The notes beneath the pieces are model-generated. The model saw only the letters and a program-made list of their open reading frames with translations, did no database searches and was not told where the DNA came from. From Streptomyces cyaneochromogenes (lineage in GTDB: Bacteria > Actinomycetota > Actinomycetes > Streptomycetales > Streptomycetaceae), in NCBI RefSeq assembly GCF_003963535.1, contig NZ_CP034539.1, positions 2,604,001-2,668,000 of the forward strand: a stretch of 64,000 nucleotides of DNA, in the 5' to 3' direction. Shown in pieces: positions 54,778-63,253 of the stretch. A program made the translations under genes and the position numbers. Positions within the stretch are counted from its first letter, which is position 1. The number at the start of each line of letters is the position of its first letter.

Positions 54778-57282
54778 TTACGCCTGCCGCACCCGCAACG
54801 CCCGTGCCAGGTCGTCGAGTTGGTCGGCGAGCCTGCGTCGCAGCGCCGGGATCGGCTCGCCGTCGCTCAGGCACTCCTCGCCCAGGCGCAGGGCTTCGGC
54901 GTCGACGGCGTACGCGGGGAAGGCGTAGCGGCCGGCGGCGTCGGCGATGGCGGGGCCGCGGCGGGCGGCGAGGGCGACCGCGGCCTTGTAGTAGAGCGGG
55001 ACGTAACTCCGTACGAGGTCGGCCTGTTCGGGCTGCCAGAAGCCCTGGGCGGTGGCGATGAAGAGGTAGTTGGACAGGTCGGTGCTCTCGTCGGTGGCGA
55101 ACAGGGCGTTCCAGGCCCTGGTCTTGGCCTCCTCGTCGGGCAGGGCGGCGCGACAGCGGGCGGCGCCCTCCTGGCCGGTGGCGCTGGGGTCGAGTTCCAG
55201 TTCGGCGGCGATGGCGGCCTCGTCGACGGCGCCGAGGACGGCGAGGCGGCCCAGGACGCGCCAGCGCAGCTCGGGGTCGAGTTCCGGCCCGCCCGGCACG
55301 GTGCCGTCGGCGAGCCAGGCGGCGATGGTGTCGGGGTGGGCGGCGACGTCGATGAAGTGGCGTACGGCGATCAGGCGCAGCCCGGGGTTGTCGCCGTCCT
55401 CGGTGCGCCGGATGAGGTCGCGGCACAGGGCGGAGAGGGTGGCCAGGGCGGCGGGCCGTTCCTCGGCGGTGAGGTAGCGGTCGGCGACGTGGGCGGTGGC
55501 GAAGCCGAGGACGCCTTGGACGACGGCGAGGTCGGTCTCGTGCGGCAGATGGGCGCGGGCGGCCTCCAGGTAGGCGGTGGCGGCCAGTTCGCCGTCGCGG
55601 ACGGCGTCGCGCAGGGCGTTCCAGACGACCGCGCGGCTGAGCGGTTCCGGCAGTCCGGCGAGGCTCGTGCGGACGGTCTCGAAGGAGGCGGGCTCGAAGC
55701 GGACCTTGGCGTAGGTCAGGTCGCCGTCGTTGAGGAGGATCAGGGCGGGGCGCTTGCCGATGGGGTGCGGGGCGGTGTGCGGGACGTCGAGGTCGAGGCG
55801 TTCGCGCAGGACGAGGTGGCCCTCGTTGTCGCCGAGGTCCAGGTCGTACAGGCCTACGGCGATGCGGTGCGGGCGGCTGCCGGCACGGTCGACGGTGAGG
55901 CTGTAGGTACCGTTCTCGCCGGGGGCGACGGTCGGGGTGAGGGTGTCGACGCCGGTGGTGCGCAGCCAGGCGTCGGCCCAGGCGTGGACGTCGCGTTCGG
56001 TGGCGGCGGCGAGGGAGTCGATGAAGTCGGCGAGGGCGGCGTTGGCGAACTTGTGCCGGGCGAAGTGGATGTTGATGCCGGCGAGGAAGTCCTTCTCGCC
56101 GAGCCAGGCCACCAGTTGGCGCAGCGCGGAGGCGCCCTTGGCGTAGGAGATGCCGTCGAAGTTGAGCTGGGCCGTGGCGGTGTCGTCGACGCCCTCGGGG
56201 GCGACGGGGTGGGTGGAGGGGCGCTGGTCGGCGTCGTAGCCCCAGGACTTGCGGGCGACACCGAAGTCGGTCCAGGTGTCGGTGAAGCGGGTGGCCTCGG
56301 CGCAGATCTGGTAGCCCATGTACTCGGCGAAGGACTCGTTCAGCCAGATGTCGTCCCACCAGCGCAGGGTGACGAGGTCGCCGAACCACATGTGGGCCAT
56401 CTCGTGGGCGACGACCATGGCGCGGGTCTGGCGCTCGGTGTCGGTGACGGCGGAGCGGAAGACGAACTCGTCGCGGAAGGTGACGAGTCCGGGGTTCTCC
56501 ATGGCGCCGGCGTTGAACTCGGGGACGAACGCCTGGTCGTAGGAGTCGAAGGGGTAGGGCTCGTCGAACTTCTCGTGGAAGCGGTCGAAGCAGGCCCGGG
56601 TGACGTCGAGGAGTTCGTCGGCGTCGGCGTCCAGGGACGATGCGAGGGAGCGGCGGCAGTGCAGGGCGAAGGGCAGGCCGCGGTGCTCGGTGCGGATCGA
56701 GTGGTAGGGGCCGGCGGCGATCGCGGCGAGGTAGGTGGAGATCGGCGGGGTGTCGGCGATCGTCCAGCGACCCGCGTCGGCCTGGGTGGCGATGCCGTTG
56801 CCGAGAACGGTCCACTCGGCGGGTGCGGTGACGGTGAAGGAGAAGACGGCCTTGAGATCGGGCTGGTCGAAGGCGGCGAAGACGCGCTGGGCGTCGTCCA
56901 TGCACAGCTGCGTGTAGAGGTAGGTCTCGCCGTCGACGGGGTCGGTGAAGCGGTGCATGCCCTCGCCGGTGCGGGAGTAGCGCATGGCGGCGTCGACGCT
57001 CAGTTCGTGTTCGCCTGCGGTGAGGTCCTTCAGGGGCAGCCGGTTGCCGTCCAGGGTCTCCGGGTCCAGGGGGTGCCCGTCGAGGGTGACGGAGCGCAGC
57101 TCGGCCGGCTTGATCTCGACGAACGTGTCCGTGCCCGCTCGGTCCGCGCGCGTGGTGAACCGGATGACGGTGCGGGAGTCGAAGGTCTCGTCCCCGGTGG
57201 TCAGGTCGAGTTCGATCGTGTACCGGTGGACTTCGAGGAGCTGGGCACGGGTCTGCGCTTCGTCGCGCGTCAGTACGGACAT
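54778..57282 (-). CDS. pepN: Aminopeptidase N, peptidase family M1 (834 aa)
   Basis: Zinc aminopeptidase removing N-terminal residues from peptides. The exopeptidase motif is GAMENPG, the zinc motif is VAHEMAHMWFGDLVTLRWW followed by DDIWLNESFAEYMG (HExxH-18-E), and the catalytic Tyr region is ISYAKGASALRQLVAW. The C-terminal ERAP1-like helical domain begins near residue 520. Length is normal for actinobacterial PepN. ATG 57282 (MSVLTRDEAQ) is preferred; ATG 57291 and an upstream reading to 57312 are possible. No operon partner: 265 bp without a gene separate it from the decarboxylase. Confidence 0.94.
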   Translation of the reverse strand: MSVLTRDEAQTRAQLLEVHRYTIELDLTTGDETFDSRTVIRFTTRADRAGTDTFVEIKPAELRSVTLDGHPLDPETLDGNRLPLKDLTAGEHELSVDAAMRYSRTGEGMHRFTDPVDGETYLYTQLCMDDAQRVFAAFDQPDLKAVFSFTVTAPAEWTVLGNGIATQADAGRWTIADTPPISTYLAAIAAGPYHSIRTEHRGLPFALHCRRSLASSLDADADELLDVTRACFDRFHEKFDEPYPFDSYDQAFVPEFNAGAMENPGLVTFRDEFVFRSAVTDTERQTRAMVVAHEMAHMWFGDLVTLRWWDDIWLNESFAEYMGYQICAEATRFTDTWTDFGVARKSWGYDADQRPSTHPVAPEGVDDTATAQLNFDGISYAKGASALRQLVAWLGEKDFLAGINIHFARHKFANAALADFIDSLAAATERDVHAWADAWLRTTGVDTLTPTVAPGENGTYSLTVDRAGSRPHRIAVGLYDLDLGDNEGHLVLRERLDLDVPHTAPHPIGKRPALILLNDGDLTYAKVRFEPASFETVRTSLAGLPEPLSRAVVWNALRDAVRDGELAATAYLEAARAHLPHETDLAVVQGVLGFATAHVADRYLTAEERPAALATLSALCRDLIRRTEDGDNPGLRLIAVRHFIDVAAHPDTIAAWLADGTVPGGPELDPELRWRVLGRLAVLGAVDEAAIAAELELDPSATGQEGAARCRAALPDEEAKTRAWNALFATDESTDLSNYLFIATAQGFWQPEQADLVRSYVPLYYKAAVALAARRGPAIADAAGRYAFPAYAVDAEALRLGEECLSDGEPIPALRRRLADQLDDLARALRVRQA

Positions 57283-57383
57283 GAACGACATGCTGCCTGA
57301 TGCCGTCGGCAAGGCACAGGGGCGGATCGGTAAGGGCGTTATGTCCGCTCGGTGGTGGGTGCGAGGTGAGTGCCAGGCGGGCG

Positions 57384-57929
57384 TCAGGTCCGGTCCGTGG
57401 TCGGCGCCGCCGCCGGGCTGTCGCGTTGTGGCGGGACGCGGGCGTCGGGGTGGGGCAGGGCGGGGCGCGGTCCGGGTTCGCGGGCCGCGGGGTCGTCCTT
57501 GACCAGGGCGCGTAACTCGCGCACCTCGTGCTCCAGCGCGCGATGGCGCCGGTAGGCGTCGTACAGGTAGCGGACCTTGGTGCGCAGCATCCAGGGGTCG
57601 ATCGGCTTCATGACCAGGTCGGCGACGCCGAGCCCGAAGGCGGTGGACATCAGCTCCTGGTCCGCGCCGAAGCCGGTGAGCAGAACGACCGGTATGTGCT
57701 GGGTCTGTTCCACCCGCCGCATGTAGCGCACCACGTCCAGGCCGCTGACGCCGGGCATCCGGACGTCCAGGAGCAGCAGGCCGACCTGGCCGCGGAGCAC
57801 CTGCTTGAGCGCCTCGTCACCGCTGGTGGCGCGGGCGAGCCGGTAGCCCAGCGGGGCCAGGGCGCTCTCCAGCGCGTACAGCGTGTCCTCGTGGTCGTCG
57901 ACGATGAGGATCTTGGCATCCGACGGCAT
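57384..57929 (-). CDS. Single-domain response regulator (181 aa)
   Basis: A CheY-like receiver (residues 5-120) with acidic pair KILIVDDHEDTLYALE, phospho-Asp in LLLLDVRMPGVSGLD, Thr in VVLLTGFGAD and Lys in LVMKPIDPW. A helix RTKVRYLYDAYRRHRALEHEVRELRALV, probably a coiled coil, follows in place of a DNA-binding domain, then a disordered Pro-rich tail. It probably transmits by protein contact, for instance with a kinase or phosphatase encoded elsewhere. ATG 57929 has GGGAGG 11 nt upstream; ATG 57956 lacks a ribosome site. Confidence 0.88.
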   Translation of the reverse strand: MPSDAKILIVDDHEDTLYALESALAPLGYRLARATSGDEALKQVLRGQVGLLLLDVRMPGVSGLDVVRYMRRVEQTQHIPVVLLTGFGADQELMSTAFGLGVADLVMKPIDPWMLRTKVRYLYDAYRRHRALEHEVRELRALVKDDPAAREPGPRPALPHPDARVPPQRDSPAAAPTTDRT

Positions 57930-58131
57930 GGCCCGACGTCCCTCCCGCGTGGACATCCAGGGTATGTCCAGGGTGCTGACGGGGAGTGCCTGTCAGCTGA
58001 CATGCGGTGCACAGCGCAGCATGCCCGGCGCGGGCCGCCGTGTCACTCCCCCGGGAGGGCCTGTCCGGTGCCCGCCGTCACATTCACGTCGCCCGCGCGC
58101 GGTGAGTGCGGGCGCGCGGCGGGGCCGGTGG

Positions 58132-58482
58132 TCACTTCGCCGTGGACGCCGCGCCGTTGATCGTGTCCTCGGCGATGCTCTCGTGGTGCCTGATCACCTC
58201 GGCGATGATGAAGTTCAGGAACTTCTCGGCGAACGCGGGGTCGAGCTTGGCGTTCTCGGCGAGGGTGCGCAGCCGGGCGATCTGCCGGGACTCGCGGGCG
58301 GGGTCGGCGGGCGGGAGCTGGTGCCGGGCCTTGAGATGGCCGACCTGCTGGGTGCACTTGAAGCGCTCGGCGAGCATGTGGACGACGGCCGCGTCGATGT
58401 TGTCGATGCTCTCGCGCAGCCGGGCGAGCTCCTCGCGGACGGCGGGGTCCACGTCACCGGGGGTCGGGTTGCTGGTGGTCAT
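58132..58482 (-). CDS. Chorismate mutase, AroQ type (116 aa)
   Basis: Converts chorismate to prephenate for phenylalanine and tyrosine. The helical AroQ pattern is present: LARLRESIDNIDAAVVHMLAERF, then KCTQQVGHLKARHQLPPADPAREsrQI, then FAEKFLNFIIAEVIRHHESI, with Arg, Lys, Asp and Gln/Glu residues in the places used to hold the substrate. No signal peptide, so cytoplasmic. ATG 58482 opens the conserved part. The AraC gene lies 24 nt upstream on the same strand, so the two may share a transcript, though no functional link is obvious. Confidence 0.92.
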   Translation of the reverse strand: MTTSNPTPGDVDPAVREELARLRESIDNIDAAVVHMLAERFKCTQQVGHLKARHQLPPADPARESRQIARLRTLAENAKLDPAFAEKFLNFIIAEVIRHHESIAEDTINGAASTAK

Positions 58483-58506
58483 GGGGGTCCAGCCTACGGG
58501 GCCGCC

Positions 58507-59394
58507 TCATGCGGTCGTTCGTTCGATCACGGGCGGGTCGTCGGGGTCGGGGACCTGGTTGCTCCAGCCGCCGGGGACGGTGCGGCCCTGCTGGGCGCGG
58601 AAGCGGACGGGGGCCATGCCGACGCGGCGGGTGAACAGGCGGGAGAAGTAGGCGGGGTCGTCGTAGCCGACACGGCGGGCTACGGCGGCGACGGGCAGGT
58701 CGGTGGCGGCGAGGAGTTCCTTGGCGCGGCCCAGGCGGATGCCGAGCAGATAGTCCTTGGGGCTGCAGCCGGCGCCGCGCCGCACGGCGGTGCGCAGCTC
58801 GGCGAGGGTCATGCCGTGCCGGGCGGCGTGGTCGGCGACGGTCAGCGGCAGGCAGGCGTCGCGGGCGAGGGCCTTGAGGACCGCCTCGCCGTCGGGCGCG
58901 AGGTCGGCGCGGGCGCGGCGCAGGGCGACGAGGAGTTCGTGGACGGCGGCGCCGGTCTCCACATCCAGGAGCGGGTTGTCGCGGCGGGCGGCGCGGGCGA
59001 TGCGGCCGATGACGGCGCGGGGGCCGGCGGCGTCGGACAGGGGCACGACGGGGCGCTCGGGCTCGATGTAGCCGAGTTCGGTGTACGTCGTGGTGGCGGG
59101 CCCGGCGAAGTCGACGAAGCCCTCGTCCCAGCCGGTGCCGGGGTCGGGCGCGTAGTGGTGCGGTACGCCTGGGGTCAGCCACAGCAGCGCGGGCGCGGTG
59201 ACGGTCGTACGGCGGCCGTCGGGGCTCTCGTACCAGCCGCCGCCCGCGTTGACGACGACGGCCACGTGGTGGTCGAGGGTGCGCGGGCCGACGGTGGGCA
59301 GGGGGCCGTACTGGAGGCCGACGCCGAGGCAGACGAGGCCGAGCCTGTGGTGGGCGGGGCCGGGCGTGAAGAACCGCATCCAGGTGTGGTACAT
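58507..59394 (-). CDS. AraC-family transcriptional regulator (295 aa)
   Basis: Sugar-responsive regulator: an N-terminal cupin-like domain (residues 10-140, DHHVAVVVNAGGGWYESPDG, then LLWLTPGVPHHYAPDPGTGWDEGFVDFAGP) and two C-terminal helix-turn-helix motifs (LTVADHAARHGMTLAELRTA and LPVAAVARRVGYDDPAYFSRLF). ATG 59394 has GGGAGGAG with a 5-nt spacer. The start lies 87 bp from the divergent GH35 beta-galactosidase start, so it most likely controls that gene and itself in response to a galactoside or galactose. Confidence 0.92.
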   Translation of the reverse strand: MYHTWMRFFTPGPAHHRLGLVCLGVGLQYGPLPTVGPRTLDHHVAVVVNAGGGWYESPDGRRTTVTAPALLWLTPGVPHHYAPDPGTGWDEGFVDFAGPATTTYTELGYIEPERPVVPLSDAAGPRAVIGRIARAARRDNPLLDVETGAAVHELLVALRRARADLAPDGEAVLKALARDACLPLTVADHAARHGMTLAELRTAVRRGAGCSPKDYLLGIRLGRAKELLAATDLPVAAVARRVGYDDPAYFSRLFTRRVGMAPVRFRAQQGRTVPGGWSNQVPDPDDPPVIERTTA

Positions 59395-59415
59395 CCGCGC
59401 TCCTCCCGGGGCCAC

Positions 59416-59450
59416 TTGCGTCCAACCAGCGCCGATCTTTGTCCATGGAC
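59416..59450. promoter_or_regulatory. Candidate AraC-type operator between araC-like gene and GH35 gene
   Basis: GTCCA occurs at 59420 and again at 59441, exactly 21 bp apart (two helical turns), in the related settings TTGCGTCCAA and TTTGTCCATG. The second is part of the perfect palindrome GTCCATGGAC (59441-59450). Direct repeats at this spacing are typical of AraC-type binding. The role is inferred. Confidence 0.5.
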
Positions 59451-59481
59451 GTTGATCGCCGCCAGAGGTGAGGCTGGGGCC

Positions 59482-61257
59482 ATGAGCGAGTTCACGGTGG
59501 GGGACACGGACTTTCTGCTGGACGGGCGGCCGGTGCGGCTGCTGTCCGGGGCGCTGCACTACTTCCGGGTGCACGAGGCTCAGTGGGGGCACCGGCTGGC
59601 GATGCTGCGGGCGATGGGCCTCAACTGCGTGGAGACGTACGTGCCGTGGAACCTGCACGAGCCGGAGCCGGGCCGCGGCCGGGACGTGGGAGCGCTCGGC
59701 CGGTTCCTGGACGCGGCCCGGGCGGCGGGGCTGTGGGCGATCGTGCGGCCGGGGCCCTACATCTGCGCCGAGTGGGAGAACGGCGGGCTGCCGTACTGGC
59801 TGACGGCCGAGGTGGGCGCACGCGCGCGTACCCGTGACGAGCGCTATCTGGGCCACGTGGCGCGCTGGTTCGAGCGGCTCCTGCCCGAGGTCGTGCCCCG
59901 GCAGAGCGACCGCGGCGGCCCGGTGATCATGGTGCAGGTCGAGAACGAGTACGGCAGCTACGGCTCGGACGCGCAGTACCTGCGCCGTCTGGCCGGTCTG
60001 CTGCGCGAACACGGCGTCACCGTCCCGCTGTTCACCTCGGACGGTCCCGAGGACCACATGCTCTCCGGCGGCTCGATGCCGGGCGTCCTGGCCACCGTCA
60101 ACTTCGGCTCCCACGCGCGCGTGGCCTTCGAGACGCTGCGCCGGCACCGCCCCGAGGGTCCGCTGATGTGCATGGAGTTCTGGTGCGGCTGGTTCGACCA
60201 CTGGGGCGGCGAGCACGTCGTACGGGATCCCGGGGACGCGGCGGCGGCCCTGCGGAAGATCCTGGAGTGCGGGGCGTCGGTCAACCTGTACATGGCGCAC
60301 GGCGGCACGAACTTCGCGGGCTGGGCGGGCGCCAACCGGGGCGGCGGCGCGCTGCACGACGGCCCGCTGGAGCCCGACGTCACGTCGTACGACTACGACG
60401 CCCCGATCGACGAGTACGGCCGCCCCACAGCGAAGTTCTGGGCCTTCCGCGAGGTCCTCGCCGGGTACGCCGACGCCCCGCTGCCCGAAGTGCCGCCCAC
60501 ACCGCCGTCGTTGGGGGCGCCGGCCGAGGTGGTCCTGACCGGCTGGGCGCCCCTGGGCGACCTTCTGCGGACGCTGGGCGGCCCGGACACGGCCGGTCCC
60601 GTCCCGCCCTCCTTCGAGGAACTGGGCGTCGAGCGCGGCCTGGTGCGGTACGAGGTGACGGTGCCGGGGCCCCGGCGGCCGTATCCGCTGACGGTGCGCG
60701 GGCTGCGGGACCTCGCCGTGGTGTACGTCGACGGGGAGCGGGCCGGGGTGCTCAGCGAGGACGAGGCGAGCCTCGAGGAGCCCGTCGCCGGCTACGCGCG
60801 CGTGGAGCTGTGGGTGGAGTCCCTGGGGCGGGTGAACTACGGGCCGCGGCTGGGCGAGCCCAAGGGGATCACCGGGGGCGTGCTGCACGAGCGGCAGTAT
60901 CTGCACGACGTACGCGCGCGTGGGCTGCGCCTCGATGCGCTGGACGACGTCGAGCGGGTGAGGGCGGTGCCGTCGCGGGAGCTGCCCGAGGACGGCGCCC
61001 CGGGGCTGTACCGGGGCACCGTCACCGTGCGGGGCGCCGGTGACGCCCGCCTGGAGCTGCCGGGGCTGACCCGCGGGTTCGTCTGGATCAACGGCTTCGG
61101 TCTGGGCCGTTACTGGTCCGCGGGCCCGCAGCGCTCGCTGTACGTCCCGGGGCCCGTGCTGCGGGAGGGAGTCAACGAGGTGTGGGTGCTGGAGCTGGAC
61201 GAGACGGCCCGGCCGGGGTCCGCCGAGGCGGGCGCCCCGTTCCTCCGGGCCGTCTGA
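59482..61257 (+). CDS. Beta-galactosidase, glycoside hydrolase family 35 (591 aa)
   Basis: Retaining beta-galactosidase. A TIM-barrel domain (1-320) opens with FLLDGRPVRLLSGALHYFRV and has YVPWNLHEPEPG, RPGPYICAEWENGGLPYWL, the acid/base Glu in VQVENEYGSYG (about residue 155) and the nucleophile Glu in MCMEFWCGWFDHWG (about 231); YDYDAPIDEYG is conserved. C-terminal beta-sandwich domains end with GFVWINGFGLGRYW. There is no signal peptide, so the enzyme is probably cytoplasmic. ATG 59482. Divergent from the AraC regulator; no sugar transporter is adjacent. Confidence 0.94.
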   Translation: MSEFTVGDTDFLLDGRPVRLLSGALHYFRVHEAQWGHRLAMLRAMGLNCVETYVPWNLHEPEPGRGRDVGALGRFLDAARAAGLWAIVRPGPYICAEWENGGLPYWLTAEVGARARTRDERYLGHVARWFERLLPEVVPRQSDRGGPVIMVQVENEYGSYGSDAQYLRRLAGLLREHGVTVPLFTSDGPEDHMLSGGSMPGVLATVNFGSHARVAFETLRRHRPEGPLMCMEFWCGWFDHWGGEHVVRDPGDAAAALRKILECGASVNLYMAHGGTNFAGWAGANRGGGALHDGPLEPDVTSYDYDAPIDEYGRPTAKFWAFREVLAGYADAPLPEVPPTPPSLGAPAEVVLTGWAPLGDLLRTLGGPDTAGPVPPSFEELGVERGLVRYEVTVPGPRRPYPLTVRGLRDLAVVYVDGERAGVLSEDEASLEEPVAGYARVELWVESLGRVNYGPRLGEPKGITGGVLHERQYLHDVRARGLRLDALDDVERVRAVPSRELPEDGAPGLYRGTVTVRGAGDARLELPGLTRGFVWINGFGLGRYWSAGPQRSLYVPGPVLREGVNEVWVLELDETARPGSAEAGAPFLRAV

Positions 61258-61281
61258 CGTACCTCTGGTGCGGCGAGCGCC

Positions 61282-62190
<909 letters not shown>

Positions 62191-62239
62191 TCATCCCCGT
62201 AGAGTGGAATCGGGTTCAAGGCGTCTTGGGGGTACGGGC

Positions 62240-63136
62240 GTGGCGAACGGCGGACCGGTTCAGCACGGCTTCCCACACCTGGAGACGGTGCGGGCCTCCA
62301 TCACCGCGCTCTACAGGCGGCTGTCGTACGACACCATCCAGACGTTCGCGGCCAGCGTGGCGCCGGTGGACGTGGCGTTCTCCGACACGGACGATCTGTA
62401 TCTGGGTGCGCAGCGTGTGGCCCGCGAGCTGGTCCGGCACTACCGCCTTCCGGACGCCCGGCTGATCGTCAGCTTCCGGGAGATGAGCCACGCGGCGAAC
62501 GTCGAACTCGCTGCCGGGCCCGAGTACTTCGTCGAGCTGAACGACCGGTTCCGCACCCATCGCCGGGACATCGGGGCGGCGCTCGCCCACGAGGTGATGC
62601 ATGTGTATCTGCACCGACTCGGCCTGTCCTTCCCGGGCACACGGGACAACGAGATCCTCACGGACACGGCGACGACGTATCTGGGCGCGGGGTGGCTGCT
62701 CCTCGACGCGTACCGGGAGGACGCGGCGTCCTCGCAGAAGCTGGGGTATCTGACGCCGGAGGAGTTCGGGTACGTCCTCGCCAAGCGGGCGCTGCTCTTC
62801 GCGGAGGATCCGTCGGTGTGGTTCACCAGTCCGCAGGCGTACGCGGCGTATGTGAAGGGCCTGGCCGAGGCCCGCCGCGACGAGCAGCAGCCGCCGCTGA
62901 CGGCGGCCGGGTGGGCGGGGCGGCGGCGGTACGCGCACGATCGGCGTCATGCGCAGGACCAGCGTGGGGCCGGAACGCGGCCGGGGGCGCCGTATGCGTT
63001 CACGCCGGACGGGCGGGGGCCGTTGCGGGTGTCGTTTCCCTGCCCTACGTGTCAGCAGCGGATTCGGGTGCCGGTGCGGGGGAGGGTTCGGGCGCGGTGT
63101 GGGTTGTGCCGGACGGTGCTGGAGTGTGACACGTAG
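62240..63136 (+). CDS. Zinc-peptidase-like protein with C-terminal zinc ribbon (298 aa)
   Basis: Contains an HExxH zinc motif (AALAHEVMHVYLHRLGL, about residue 117) followed by NEILTDTATTYLGAGW, whose Asp/Glu could provide the third ligand. After an Arg/Gln-rich linker the C-terminus carries CPTCQQRIRVP and CGLCRTVLEC, a four-cysteine zinc ribbon. No signal peptide or membrane segment. GTG 62240 is chosen behind a GGGGG run; the frame is open to 62204. I do not recognise a named family. A cytoplasmic metalloprotease that binds nucleic acid or protein through the ribbon is a reasonable but unproven reading. Confidence 0.8.
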   Translation: MANGGPVQHGFPHLETVRASITALYRRLSYDTIQTFAASVAPVDVAFSDTDDLYLGAQRVARELVRHYRLPDARLIVSFREMSHAANVELAAGPEYFVELNDRFRTHRRDIGAALAHEVMHVYLHRLGLSFPGTRDNEILTDTATTYLGAGWLLLDAYREDAASSQKLGYLTPEEFGYVLAKRALLFAEDPSVWFTSPQAYAAYVKGLAEARRDEQQPPLTAAGWAGRRRYAHDRRHAQDQRGAGTRPGAPYAFTPDGRGPLRVSFPCPTCQQRIRVPVRGRVRARCGLCRTVLECDT

Positions 63137-63159
63137 GGGGTTCTTCGCCCCCGCCGCCC

Positions 63160-63216
63160 GGGCTGAAATCAGCCCCTGCGGCGTTTGAGGAGGGGGCTCT
63201 GGGGCGGAGCCCCAGA
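63160..63216. repeat. Dispersed intergenic repeat with GGGGCTC hairpin, terminator position
   Basis: TCAGCCCCTGCGGCGTTTGA-type sequence followed by a perfect 7-bp stem GGGGCTC / GAGCCCC (63193-63199 with 63207-63213) and loop TGGGGCG. I recognise this as a second common Streptomyces intergenic repeat. It lies between convergent genes and may serve as terminator for both. Confidence 0.65.
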
Positions 63217-63253
63217 AGGACGGGAAGGGTAGGGGCGGCGCGGGCGAAAACCC

